Below, piece after piece: positions 1-12,091 of a stretch of 64,000 nucleotides of DNA (position 1 is its first letter; the number at the start of each line of letters is the position of its first letter). This DNA is from Tubiluchus corallicola (taxonomy: Eukaryota > Priapulida > Priapulimorpha > Priapulimorphida > Tubiluchidae): assembly GCA_030141605.1 (NCBI GenBank), contig JAQGDQ010000140.1, positions 261,001-325,000 of the forward strand. Direction: 5' to 3'. The position numbers and the translations under genes are program-made. The notes beneath the pieces are model-generated. The model had not been told where the DNA came from and ran no database searches. It saw nothing but the letters and a program-made list of their open reading frames with translations.

Positions 1-1811
1 TTAACCCTTTCACTACAGAAGGTGGCACACTGCTGCTTATGTTTTTCTTGTAAGGCGGCAGACTGCTGCCCGAGCTCAGCATTAAGCACAGTTACCCAGG
101 GCTGCTTATTTCACTGCTACTGCCATGCAAAAACATTGTACAATAGTATAACAGCCATGGATTGTGTTTGCTTCTCAACAAGTAACGTTAACTAGCCAAC
201 AGCATCTGAAGCCAGGTGCATTCCATAATATTGTACTGTATGGTGCGTTCTCATCCAAAAGTGATTGTTGGTAGTTGGTCAAACGTGTTTGTCTCTTGTT
301 TTGCATTCTGCATTGGATATTCGTGTAAATTGGCTTCTAAAGATAAGTATGTGTTTATTTGCGTGGTTGTGCGCGTGCGTCCATGCATGAGTGCATATAT
401 GTGTGCGTAGATGTATGTGCATGTGCATGAATAAAACTAATATCAATATTAGTGTTTAATAACAAATGGCTTTTTGTCTGTTTACAAGATTCTGTTTTAG
501 TAACACACCACAAGAAGTTATTGACAAATGTGCAAAAGCCAATTCAGTCCTGTTAAAAAGCATTTACCTAGTGAACAGGTTAATGCTCCCCTTGTCTGGT
601 TTACTAAATACATTTAGAGTTTTAGTAATCAGCCAGAAGAGGTTATTAATCTGTAAAGTACATTTAGTGTTGCCGTTGCTACGATAATTATTGTAATATA
701 TGATAATATGAGGCATAATACTGTACAAAAAAGAGACTATATGATAATCAATAATTATATGATAATTGAGATACGAAACAAAAACAAAAGTTTGAGAAAA
801 CTGTGCACTGAAAACACTTAAAACATTACTACTAACTACTGGGAAATAAATAAATGTTGGTTTCATTGTAGTCCGAAGCGGTCAGCTAGTGGTCATAGTT
901 TCCTGCAAAAAGCAGTAATGTCAAAAAGAATGTCATGGTGACGATTTTTCTTCTGCTGATACAGAAATCGACAGCTTTTTACTGTGTTTTGATAAATTAA
1001 ATTTTGCACTTGACACTTAATTATATACATAATAATAGATAAGTACATAATAATATATAAGTACTAAGTACATAATTATATAATTATATTATAATAATAA
1101 TTTGCTGCAAGTGCGTAATAATTTTGGGTTTTGGGCAAAAATACGAAAGTTTTTAGCCTTCAGTATACAATGTCATACAAGACGGCAACCCTGAGTACAT
1201 TAAACTTCTTAATGGAGACTATTTAACAACTGTTAATGTTTTCAATTACAAACCAAACATTCTTAATTTCATGTCGTTTTTAAGTTTCAGGTTGGCTGAA
1301 ATAAATTAATAATAGCACATTTATAAAGCTTATAAAGTTTAAAGTTTGTTTTTATTTCATCATTTTTCTCATGTTAAATTTAAAGATTATTACACAAACA
1401 AACAAACAGTTTTATAGGCAGAGCCTACAGTGCGGAAGTTCTCATTTATGTATTTACAATACAGCAAAAGCACGTCACATGTGTTTTGACTGCAGCTTGC
1501 AGTCATCATCAGTGATCGACTATGCAAACAAACAACCAGTTTTATTGGCAGAGCCGACAGTATAGAAATTATTCCCTAATTATTATGTATTTACAAGGAA
1601 TCTTCCATGTAAATACATAACTAAAGATGGCTGTTTCATTTTTAATAATTTTGTTTCGAGTTTTTAATCTCACGTCCGATATCTGCTACATGCGTAACTA
1701 TCGAACTGATAGACCATTCCAGTTTTTAAAATACCATATCTCAGGGAAAAAGTAGAGGTTAAATTTCTGTTGTCAGAAAACAGTAATGATTTTCTTGAAA
1801 TTTTCTTGCAG
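1..1811. other. Intron sequence upstream of the dehydratase-like exon
   Basis: I see no convincing coding exon here. The stretch ends in a good splice acceptor (tttcttgcag) and should be intron of the PLP-enzyme gene, whose 5' exons, including the one with the catalytic lysine, must lie left of the window. It is AT-rich with simple A/T runs near 1020-1100. The short open frames at 216, 466 and 1371 have no recognisable features. Confidence 0.5.
1390..1600. repeat. Small dispersed element with internal direct repeat and hairpin
   Basis: Two diverged direct repeats of roughly 40 bp (about 1390-1430 and 1523-1562, both containing caaacaaac then ggcagagcc) flank a segment with a perfect 7-bp inverted repeat with a 3-bp loop (1488-1504). 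On the minus strand the hairpin directly follows CTGATGA, which resembles a degenerate hammerhead-ribozyme core of the kind carried by some retroelements. I read this as the remnant of a small mobile element. Confidence 0.45.
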
Positions 1812-1945
1812 AGTTATGGTATGACTGTTGAACTAGTACCTTCCAGTAAGTTGCAGTCAACAATTGATCATCATATTCGAGAAGATCACATGGTTTTCTT
1901 TGACCCCTGCTTCTCAGATCCAAATATTATTGCTGGACATGCAAG
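1812..1945 (+). CDS. Serine racemase / threonine dehydratase-like enzyme, internal exon (first in window)
   Basis: The exon starts in phase 0 after tttcttgcag and ends in phase 2 at a GTAAGC donor. It encodes about 44 residues starting SYGMTVELVPSS and ending in PNIIAGHA. These match the central part of fold-type II PLP enzymes (serine racemase, serine/threonine ammonia-lyase), where 'xxGxxxxxxxP' precedes the 'IAGxxT' segment. Family enzymes use a lysine-bound PLP to racemise or deaminate serine or threonine in the cytosol; that lysine lies upstream, outside the window. The phase fits the next exon at 4664 exactly. Whether the product is a racemase, a dehydratase or both cannot be decided from the 3' half. 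Confidence 0.88.
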
Positions 1946-2151
1946 GTAAGCAGATTTGGGAAAATCACATAGTTGACCTCTGCTTCTGGCAGCACTGCAT
2001 CCCACTTATGGGAACTCTAGACTCTTGAGTAATTAAATATAATGTCATCTGCATGTTTCATGTCACATCAGTTTTGTCAAAAAATGCAAATAAAGTATAA
2101 AAATATTCTTATTTTACTAGCCAAACCCCACAAAAAGAATTTTGTGCACAA

Positions 2152-3169
2152 ATCAACACAAAACACACACCACACCACTCCACCTCATCACACCACACCA
2201 TACCACTCCACCACATCACACCGCACAGCACCACACCATAACACCACACTGCACCACACCACCCACCCACCTACACACCACACCACCCACACCATACCAC
2301 TCCACCACACCGCACCACACCATACCACCTACACACCACACCACCCACACCATACCACTCCACCACCTCACACCACACTGCACCACACCATACCACTGCA
2401 CCACCCACACACCACACCACCCACACCATAATACTTCACCACATCACACCGCACAGCACCACACCATAACACCTCACCGCACAGCACCACACCATAACAC
2501 CACACTGCACCACACCACCCACCCACCTACACACCACACTGCACCACACCATACCGCTGCAGCACACCGCACCACCCACACACCACACCACACCACCCAC
2601 ACCATACGACTCCACCACATCACACCACACTGCACCACACCATACCACTGCACCGCACCACCCACACACCACAACACACCACCCACACCATAATACTCCA
2701 CCACATCACACTGCACAGCACCACACCATAACACCACACTGCACCACACCACCCACCCACCTACACACCACACCACCCACACCATACCACTCCACCACAT
2801 CACACCCCACCGCACCACAACATACCACTGCAGCACACCGCACGACCCACATACCACACCACACCAACCACACCATACGACTCCACCACATCACACCACA
2901 CTGCACCACACCATACCACTGCACCACACCACACCGCACCACCCACACACCACACCACACCACCCACACCATAATACTCCACCACATCACACCGCACTGC
3001 ACCACACCATAACACCACACCGCACCACAACACCCACCCACACACCACGCCACCCACTCCATACCACACTACCCACACCACACCCCACACACCCTATCAC
3101 CCCACCACACCACCCATAGCACAACACACAAAGCACACCACCACCACACCACATCAAATCCACCACCTC
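2152..3169. repeat. A/C-rich CCACACC-type satellite in intron
   Basis: About 1 kb built from short CACACCAC-like words with interspersed CATACCACTCC and GCACCACAC variants. The plus strand is almost free of G and poor in T, an extreme strand asymmetry. Longer sub-blocks of roughly 100-200 bp recur with small changes, so the array probably has a higher-order period. Long open frames appear in several frames on both strands (His/Thr/Pro-rich or Cys/Val/Trp-rich) only because the repeat lacks stop codons; I do not call them genes. Confidence 0.9.
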
Positions 3170-3177
3170 ACGTGGTG

Positions 3178-3210
3178 ATCATGATGTTGATGATGATGAT
3201 GATGATGGTG
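3178..3210. repeat. GAT/ATG trinucleotide microsatellite
   Basis: A run of gatgatgatg-type triplets directly follows the A/C-rich satellite. Confidence 0.8.
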
Positions 3211-3599
3211 GCAACGATGACAACACCTATAGCACAAGCACCAACAGCACAGCATTACAACAAAACCATTCCAAACATTTTTCACAAAGTTGAAACTATG
3301 TGCTATAATATAATAAATAGCAAAGGCCCCGCAAAAGATTTTGCGTATAAATACACGTGTAATCAATAATACGCGAACATCCTACCTAGTCCACATTTAT
3401 AACACAAAGCCCGTAACATCGTGCCTACTGTTTGTTTAACTAACGCAAAGCCTGTAGCTTTTTGCTCAATTAAAGTTATAAGATTATAGACAGAGTACAA
3501 TGGATGACGTCACAACAATGCCTTTGCGTCAGCAGTTTTCTAAGTGAAAATTGCCGAAAATAGAACTCCTAACTAACTCGTTGATACTCCTCTCGGTGG

Positions 3600-4080
3600 A
3601 CCTGCCCTAAAATATATCCCACATCATCGTGTAGCCCTGTCCTTCCTCTTTGTAAAGAGCTATATATCTCCTTCCGAGAGTCCCACCAGGCGCCGCTAGA
3701 ACGTTTTTCCCGCATGCTGTTTGGTCAAAATTTCGAAAAAATCGCGAGTTGGGTCCGGGAAAACGCCCGTTGCGGGGCGCCCTGGCCCTCTCGGGAATTC
3801 TAAATATGCCTACTACACCCACCGCTGAACGGGCTATCTATCCATACCCAGCACCCCCCTCGGCCCGTTCCCGTTCTCTACATCTCAGCCGTATAACTTT
3901 TACAAAAAACGGCCAAAAAAGGGCCATTTTTGGGGGTTTTTCGCCTCCCCCTCCTCCCGGTGGGCCCGATTCGAAAAATAAACCATCAATGGCACGACAC
4001 TAGATCGAGACCTTTCATTTGATATATAGATCGCCGCAAATGGTGCCCTCGTCGAAGCTGTAGCCTCGAATCTTATATAT
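3600..4080. repeat. GC-rich insert, probable dispersed repeat copy
   Basis: The composition jumps from AT-rich to GC-rich at about 3600 and back at about 4080, with features such as cggcccgttcccgttc, aaaacggccaaaaaagggcc and tcctcccggtgggcc. The phrase gagacctttcatttgat near 4010 recurs as aagacctttcatttgaa near 37270, so part of it belongs to a dispersed family. The short open frames here (3607 minus, 3749 plus) lack domain features. I call it a transposon-derived segment of unknown class. Confidence 0.55.
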
Positions 4081-4663
4081 AAATAAATAAATATATATAT
4101 ATATTAAGATACCAAGAATATTAATATAATAGTAGATAGTAGATGCATGGCTATTTTAGCAGCAGTGTTTTTTCTGTGCAGCATTATGGTGTGTGCTTAA
4201 AGAGTTCTTAAAGTAGACAATTCAATGTTCATGTTATGAAACAACATTTAATTTTGGTCCGATTTTGGTAGCAAATTATTTCATAGCTAGTACGGAAGGC
4301 AATACCATAGCAATGCATTAGATTATTTGTTTTTTTGAGTTTTTTTGCCCAATTTCCGGACCATTTATTGTTGCTATAAATCTATTTTATCGCAAAAATG
4401 TTGAAATTGGAGTGACTCTATTGTGATGTCACGACGTAAAAACTGCCTAAAAACATGAACAAAGAGAATTACAGCGAAACAGATGATTTTATAGGGTTAC
4501 ATCTCAAGCGAGTGACCCAAAAAGAAACAGTGATTTCCTTGTTTTCATTGCCTTGGTGCTTTGGATTTGCTGGCATATTCAGAAAGATGTTAAATCTTTA
4601 TTCTGCTCATTACGAGTTTAGTACCATGTCTTTGACGCAGATAAATGGGGATTTCAAATTTAG

Positions 4664-4809
4664 TGCAGGATTTGAAATTTTGGAGGATTGTGTTCACCCG
4701 GATGTGATTGTTGTTTCCTGCGGGGGAGGAGGATTATTAGCTGGAATAGCCACTGCTGTCAAACGCGCTGGTTCAAGCTGCCGAATATATGGTGTAGAAC
4801 CCGAGGCAG
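4664..4809 (+). CDS. Serine racemase / threonine dehydratase-like, exon with the glycine-rich PLP loop
   Basis: The acceptor (caaatttag) leaves one base that completes a serine codon with the two bases of the previous exon; the donor after GAGGCAG is in phase 1. The product includes AGFEILED, then DVIVVSCGGGGLLAGIA. The GGGG loop is the PLP-phosphate-binding tetraglycine loop of the family, and YGVEPEA is the usual following strand and turn. The open frame runs back to an ATG at 4455 only by chance, because the segment before 4664 reads like intron and the splice phases agree. Its intron neighbours hold satellites and a GC-rich insert. Confidence 0.9.
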
Positions 4810-7540
4810 GTGCGACTTTCTTAAATTTTATTGATCTGATTTTATTCATTTTGTACTGATATGTTTATTTATACTATCATGCATACTTTCACATCTTTCA
4901 TTTTGTGATCTTTTGTTTCTGTCAGCCATATATGTGTGCGCATATTCATACACTCAATAAATATGATCTATTGTCACTTACAGCTGGATAAGTTAAACCA
5001 TCTAGTTTTACTGGCTGGTCCATTATAATTGCCATTAGAAATACAGCGAAATAATTTATTTTGACTAAATTAATATTTTGTTCATTTGCATTTAGCTGCT
5101 GTTTAGCTGTTTTTTTGTGTTCGCTCCACCCCTGTACTGCAAAAGGTTTTTGTTTTTAGAGTCATTGAGAAATCTGTTAATTGTAGCGAAAAATGATAAT
5201 ATAAAATCATTTTAAGTCTTACAGTTCATTTTTTTAGTATTACTAGCCACATTAATTTAAAGCACAAGAAAGCTTTTTACTTTTATGAAGCTCAAAAAAT
5301 TGACCTTGAAATTTTGTATCACTTACATACTGCCTTATTATGTACAGACCGTGTATTAGCAGCACGAAACTTTAAAATTTAGACTTCCGCAATGAGCATT
5401 AGGCACAGCAGGTCGTTTGAAACAAGTTTAGATACATTACAAGTAAATTATCTAAACAGTCAGATACATGGATGAATTATCTAGATACAGTCAAGTAAAT
5501 TTAAGATTTTAATATGGTTGTACTGTAGATCTAAACGAAAATGTAAAATTAAAGGTTAAGAATTCATTTAAAGATTATGTTTTAAGATATCTATTATAGC
5601 TCGTTACAACACTGTATAATGTAATATAATTACAAGGGAACTACAATGTGTGGTTATTATAAAGTTGAATGTTTGTAGATATGTTACTTTACTAATATCG
5701 CATTACCTTTGTAAACTGTATATTTTTATACGAAATAAACTCATAATAATAATAATAATTGCGTTAATTTTGAAAAAATAATCAAAGCATTTGTAGCGCA
5801 CGCTTCCCTAAATAAGCAAAGTATGAATTACTGTATCTTGTCTATAAAATTGATAATACGTTTTTGGTGAATCAGTGGTGTACACTGGGATGGCAATGTG
5901 GCGCTGTTTTAACAAATGGCATGAACATTTTATATTATTAAGGATTTTCTTTTCTAAGTACGAATGTCTTTCAAGCAGATAAATGTAATGCTAAGTAACA
6001 TAACTTTGTGTGGAAAGTTTTTTGCAGCACATTTTAAAATTGCCTTTCCTGCCCCTTTAGCTCTTCTGAAAAAGAATTACCGCATAATTTCACTATTTGC
6101 TATAGTTTGCTTATACTTGTATGTTTATTTATTTGCTAATGTATATAATCGTATTCGTTACATAGAAAACGAGCAAGGTAAAAATATTGCATCACTAGTG
6201 ACTCATTTGGTCTTTCAACGAATCAACAAGTGTGTCAAAACTCTTTAAATTTAGCTGTAAACAGTCATTAGATGCTCCTAGATGCGTAAGACTGATAAAT
6301 GCAGCACAATGTGTGTAATTATTACAGAAGGTACTTCTCGGTACTTCTGCATAATTACAGAAGTATATGGAGAAACTTAATTATGGTTGAACTTTGTTTT
6401 CATATGATCAAATTTTTGTGCAGAATTATTTGCTCAAAATTGGCGATATTAAAATTAGTGCGTAAGTTGCTTTGATTTGCATAAACTGCTTAAATTCAGT
6501 AAGTTGCATAAGACAAATTGACAAGATGCTGATCACAATGTACATTCATTTCCTTGATGCCACATAAGGTGTCTCTCGCATAAGTTCATAGTCAACCAAA
6601 ACTCTGTTTATCCAACTTTTGCTTCTGTACATTATGGAAGAGAAAACCCACCCTAAGACTTTGCTCATTTGTCTATTTTACGATGATGCCAAGTTTTGCC
6701 AAATGTTAGCTTTTGAGAACAAGTAAGAAGCGTACAAATAATTCTTTAAACTTTGAATATACTTTCCGTTATAACATGTATGCAATTATTGTTACTACAC
6801 GTTAATAATGAACATATTGATTTTTATTAGCTTGTAATTGAAAAGAAAATGTCATTGAAAGTTCAGTAGGCTTCAGTTTTCGTGGGCGTAATTACGACAG
6901 AGATTAGTGTTATTGCGAAAGCACATTTCTCACCTGCACATGATCACGTCATAAACTTAATCAGCAGATTACACTAATCCAGGTAAGCAGATTACTCAAG
7001 TACAACACCTGCTGCAAGGGACGAAAATACTCTACCTTAATGAGTCATATAATGTCAATAATTCTCACAAATAAAGAGCTAAGATGAAAAATAACAAACA
7101 AAGGCTGTGTTTAATGATTGTTTGTGCTTTTTCTTTTTCACCTACAGTGGTAGAGTGAACTTCATGTGTTTTCCTTTTGCTGTTTTGTGAGATTTGTACC
7201 TGTATCTATTTTGGTCACTAAGAATTATCTCGGCATCGTACATTTCTTATAGATGGAATGACGTCATAAGATGTGGGGGTGATGTCACCAAGCGGGCAAA
7301 CTGATTCTCTGCATTTAATTAGTATTTATGCCCTTTTTGAATGCCATCTTATTCATCCATGTTTTGTTTGTTTATCTGAAATATTTCTGCAGTCATTTGC
7401 ATTGTGTCTGTTTTGAAACACTTTCGTACTTATTCAAATTTATTAGTGAGTAAGAAGTTTAATATGATTTTTTTATTTTTTGTAAATCTGTCTGACAACA
7501 TTAAAAAATCTAATATAATTATTAAAGGTAACTCTAGTGT
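4810..7540. other. Intron, no gene seen
   Basis: AT-rich intron of the dehydratase-like gene between exon 4664-4809 and the minisatellite. The 94-residue open frame at 5964 has no splice support or recognisable domain. Confidence 0.5.
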
Positions 7541-9048
7541 GCACGCTCTGTACAGTTATTGAATGTACTGAAATGCATATGTGCATGCCCTGTTCAGTTA
7601 TTGAATACACTGAAATGCATATGTGCATGCTCTGTACAGTTATTGAATACACTGAAATGCATATGTGCATGCTCTTTACAGTTATTGAATGTACTGAAAT
7701 GCATATGTGCATGCTCTTTACAGTTATTGAATATACTGAAATGCATATGTGTGTGCTCTGTACAGTTATTGAATGTACTAAAATACATATGTGTGTGCTC
7801 TGCACAGTTATTGAATGTACTGAGATGCATATATGCATGCTCTGTACAGTCATTGACTACACTGAAATGCATATGTGCATGCTCTGTACAGTTATTGAAT
7901 ACACTGAGAGGCATATGTGCATGCTCTGTACAGTTATTGAACGTACTGAAATGCATATGTGCATGCTCAGTACAGTCATTGAATGTATTGAAATGCATAT
8001 GTACATGCTCTGTACAGTTATTGAATGTACTGAAATGCATATGCGCATGCTCTATACAGTTATTGAATGTACTGAAATGCATATGTGCATGCTCTGTAAA
8101 GTTATTGAATGTACTGACATGCATATGTGCATGCTCTATACAGTTATTGAATGTACTGAAATGCATATGTGCATGCTCTGTAAAGTTATTGAATGTACTG
8201 AAATGCATATGTGCATGCTCTGTACAGTCATTGAATGTATTGAAATGCATATGTGCATGCTCTGTACAGTCATTGAATGTATTTAAATGCATATGTGCAT
8301 GCTCTGTACAGTTATTGAATGTACTGAAATGCATATGTGCATGCTCTGTATAGTTATTGAACATACTGAAATGCATATGTGCATGCTCTGTACAGTTATT
8401 GAATGTACTGAAATGCATATGTGCATGCTCTGTACAGTTATTGAATGCACTGAAATGCATATGTGCATCCTCTTTGCAGTTATTGAATGTACTGAAATGC
8501 ATATGTGCATGCTCTGTACAGTTATTGAATGTACTGAAATGCATATGTGCATGCTGTGTACAGTTATTGAATACACTGAAATGCATATGTGCATGCTCTG
8601 TACAGTTATTGAATGCACTGAAATGCATATGTGCATGCTCTTTGCAGTTATTGAATGTACTGAAATGCATATGTGCATGCTCTGTACAGTTATTGAATGT
8701 ACTGAAATGCATATGTGCATGCTCTTTGCAGTTATTGAATGTACTGAAATGCATATGTGCATGCTCTGTACAGTTATTGAATGTACTGAAATGCATATGT
8801 GCATGCTCTGTACAGTTATTGAATGCACTGAAATGCATATGTGGATGCTCTGTACAGTTATTGAACATACTGAAATGCATATGTGCATGCTCTGTACAGT
8901 TATTGAATGTACTGAAATGCATATGTGCATGCTCTGTACAGTTATTGAATACACTGAAATGCATATGTGCATGCTCTTTACAGTTATTGAATGTACTGAG
9001 AGGCATATGTGCATGCTCTGTAAAGTTATTGAATGCACTGAAATGCAT
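7541..9048. repeat. 42-bp minisatellite, about 36 copies
   Basis: The unit reads approximately tctgtacagttattgaatgt followed by actgaaatgcatatgtgcat and gc, with scattered point changes. Since 42 is divisible by three and the unit has no stop in several frames, it produces open frames of up to 484 codons on both strands (14-residue repeats). These are artefacts of the repeat. Each unit contains overlapping palindromes (ATGCAT, CATATG, GCATGC). It sits in the 5.6-kb intron before exon 10384-10476. Unit length is constant: variation is by substitution, not by indels. Confidence 0.95.
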
Positions 9049-10383
9049 AAAACAACTTGAACTTCACAACTTTTTAGCTATTAACAACCAATCTCTTACA
9101 ATTCAATGTGTTAAACACCATTCGTAACTTATTGTAGTCAAGATGGATGTGGGACTCAAGCACAACTTTGTAAATTACATGAGTAAAAGCACAACATATT
9201 TTTGATATAAGCTGATCGCCAAGTGCGAGGAAGGGGGCACATCTTCTCCTTCTTTTGTTTGATTATTTTCTTGATCATCTTTCTTCCATTTTTTACCTTC
9301 CTACTCGACTAATTGCAGCTATTTTCTAGTTTTCTTATTTCATTCTTTCTTTCTTTGTCCTTTCCAGGCACAATTTCTTACATATCATTGTTTTTCCTTT
9401 TTATTTGCAATCAACCCTTTTAGTTCCATTGTTCTTTTTTTGTTTTTATTTGTTCTTGTTTTCAAGCTTCTGTATTCTAAAAAATTAACTGCTTACAGGA
9501 AAAACATGCATAACTCATGCAAGGCAATTATCCTCAGCCATTTCTGTTTCACATTCAGCCATTCTTACAAGCTATTATAAGCTTCTTGAATTGCTGCAGT
9601 AGTATAATCATAAATACATCCTAATTGCTGTCATTATACCTGTTAACTTGAACTAAAATTATGCAATGATGTACATATATGCATGTAAAATGTATATTAC
9701 TATGATATACTATTGATGTGAAATATATAAATTGAAACAAGTGCTTCAAGAACTTGTACAAGATTTATAACTGAGCCAAATCTGTTAAAAGATTACAAAT
9801 GTGTCACAATGGCACATTATTTTTGATGTTAGTGCCTCCTCAATGGTCGACCCCCCTTCTGGGTCTTCTGGAGCAATCAACATTTCTATAACTTCTGTTA
9901 CACGCTCTTTATCAAAATTTTCGAAACATTGACTCCTATTTTTTTACATACATCCATTTCACTAGTTTCATCATCTGGTCTAGTTGCAAATACCTCGTTA
10001 GTGAATTTTTTGTTGTTCAATGTCTGCCAGTCTTTTTACATTTTGTTTCCTGTATTGCGCTCCCGAAGGGTTTGATTCTTATATTTTTTATCTTGATAAG
10101 AAATCAATGCAAACACAAGTTCATTTCATTTAATTAAAGTGTTGTGCACTTAAGTAATTACACGTATACTGCATTATTGCTTATGCTAAACTTAAAAATT
10201 AAAGAATTTCTTGCAGAAATTGGCACCCCCAAAATTTGCCACGCTAGGCAACTGCCTAGTTCGCCTAGTGGTAGAGTCAGTATTTTTTCTCACACTTTCA
10301 GCAACAATATTACTTGCATTACCTTTTACCAAAAATGTTGTTCTTTGTCACTCTGTCTGACAAAAATATATCTTATGTTTCAG
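9049..10383. other. Intron, no gene seen
   Basis: Includes a pyrimidine-rich stretch (about 9230-9480) but no exon I can support. Ends at the acceptor of exon 10384-10476. Confidence 0.5.
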
Positions 10384-10476
10384 CACCTACGATGTATGAG
10401 AGTTTTCGCCGAGGACGTCCTGTAGGCATGGATATAAAACACACAGTTGCTACTGGCCTTTGCCCACCACGTGCTG
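10384..10476 (+). CDS. Serine racemase / threonine dehydratase-like, penultimate exon
   Basis: Acceptor ttatgtttcag; the first two bases complete an alanine codon with the phase-1 end of exon 4664-4809. It encodes PTMYESFRRGRPV, then DIKHTVATGL and PPRAG, corresponding to the 'S...G..V......TIADGL....PG' segment of the family. Here the usual TIADG core reads TVATG, so the aspartate common in threonine dehydratases is absent. The donor is GTCAGT, phase 1. The intron before it is 5.6 kb long and contains the 42-bp minisatellite. Confidence 0.88.
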
Positions 10477-11380
10477 GTCAGTAATTGCAACACAAATGTC
10501 ACTGTTAAAACCCTAGAATAGCATAACGCTGTTTGATATTTTAGCATTTTTACTGCCAAATCTAATTTTTTGTGCAGAGTTGATGTTTCCGCTGAGATTG
10601 TATTATGTATTGGATTAAATTGTATATTATGATGGAAGGTAACAACAATATTTATGTACCATATCTCATTTAACATACAAAATTAGCACTAATGACCGCT
10701 TGGGCACTTAAACAATGCAAGGGAGGATGCAACACGCAAATAACGTATACGTGTCGGCAGCTGCTGGTGTTGAACCCAAGACTGCATGGCTGCAGCCGTA
10801 GTCTAAAGTCACTCGGCCATTGAACACAGGACTAGTTTTCATCAGTAGCCATTGGTCGAAAAATAGCCATCGTCATATGAGTTACTTTACCAACAAAAAC
10901 AGTATATCTGACAGAACAGTTTTGATCAGCATGTATCCGTATCGACAACGACACTGTTTGTTTGCCTTCTTAAATAGGGTTGATGAGTCTGTTTTTACCT
11001 TAATGATTTCAGAGATGATTTCAGTGACTCAAAACAGCAAAATGCATTATTGTAATCAGATAATGCTTAATTAATTTGTAGTAAGTGCAGGAAATAACTA
11101 CCTGACTGGTTTCCAGATATGACCCCTGGTGATTAGCAGATATACTAACGGCAACATGTTTTTTCCTTGCGGCATTTAAATCATTTGAACGGATGATGTT
11201 TAATTATCTTGGTATCTTGGTAGTTTATCTTATAAAGCACCAACATTTATGTTCTGTCAATAATCGTGACTTCAATATTTCAGGATTTACTCATTTAGCC
11301 AACATATAAAATTCAAACAAATACAGATTTATGCATTTCTGGGAAGGAATTCACAATTACCCCCCCCTCCCAATTTAAAT

Positions 11381-11427
11381 ACCCTAACCTTAGCCCTAGC
11401 CATAACCCTAACCTAACCTAACCCTAA
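11381..11427 (+). repeat. Short interstitial telomere-like repeat
   Basis: CCCTAA/CCTAA words in degenerate tandem, best between 11402 and 11427 (ataaccctaacctaaccta, then accctaa). TTAGGG is the usual animal telomere repeat. It lies in the last intron of the dehydratase-like gene. Confidence 0.7.
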
Positions 11428-11843
11428 TTCTAATTTGTCCCTAATCGTAATCTACTTCACGAAATAATTTCTTGTCTGTGGGAAATCGTAAATTTTAGCC
11501 CACTTCTGTAACAATTTAAGTCGGTATGTTTATGTGTATTAAAGCTGCGTGTGTGAGAGGACATTAATATTCTGATGCTTCGTCCCATGACACTTCTCTC
11601 ACTTCAACTTTGAAAAATCGCACATATTTTGGAGACAAAATACACAGTTTCATGCACAGGTTCTAATGAGCGACAGAGTGATTTAGGGTGGGTGGGTGAT
11701 GATGCGATTGAGGTTTAATTTAGGCTGATCACTTTTAGAAGTTGCAAATGTATTATGGGGACAGTTGGAGACTTAACATATGTTAACAGTCAAATTGAAT
11801 TTATGTAATTTAATCTATATGACTTTAATTTTTGCGTTTTCAG

Positions 11844-12091
11844 GTACTAATACATTCCGGCATTGCCAGCAGTTTGTGGAAGACATTTTTCTCGTTTCTG
11901 ACTCGCAGATTATTGATACTCTGTGGAAGTTGTACAATGTTGGTCTACTGGTTGAGCCGTCCGGAGCTGCTGCACTAGCAGCATTGCTTTATGGAAAAAT
12001 TCCCGATGTTGCTGGTAAAACTGTTGTCGTTGTCATCAGCGGTGGCAACGTGACTCCCAATGAACTTGTTGAGCTTCAGAAACAGAGTTAA
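11844..12091 (+). CDS. Serine racemase / threonine dehydratase-like, terminal exon
   Basis: Acceptor gcgttttcag; two bases complete the glycine codon from the previous exon. It encodes TNTFRHCQQFVEDIFLVSD, a helix, LLVEPSGAAALAALL and VVVVISGGNVTPNE, and ends at TAA. EPSGAA and SGGNV are signature motifs; in serine racemases the SGGN serine contacts the PLP pyridine nitrogen. The protein stops shortly after SGGNV, as in serine racemase and catabolic dehydratases, so there is no ACT-like regulatory domain of the biosynthetic threonine deaminases. The ATG at 11780 lies in the intron and is not the start. Confidence 0.92.

Noticed and set aside
2042-3090. His/Thr/Pro-rich and Cys/Val/Trp-rich open frames
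   Set aside because: Products of the A/C-rich satellite; no start context, splice support or domain.
4455-4663. ATG at 4455 as start of the dehydratase-like protein
   Set aside because: The sequence before 4664 reads as intron. The splice phases link 4664 to the exon at 1812-1945, and a start here would remove essential parts of the enzyme.
7541-9048. CRISPR-like array
   Set aside because: There are no spacers: units are contiguous 42-bp repeats, and the DNA is from an animal.
7537-9127. Long open frames (up to 484 codons, both strands) encoding 14-residue repeats
   Set aside because: They arise because the 42-bp unit is a multiple of three and free of stops in several frames. The array lies inside an intron of a gene with well-supported exons on both sides.
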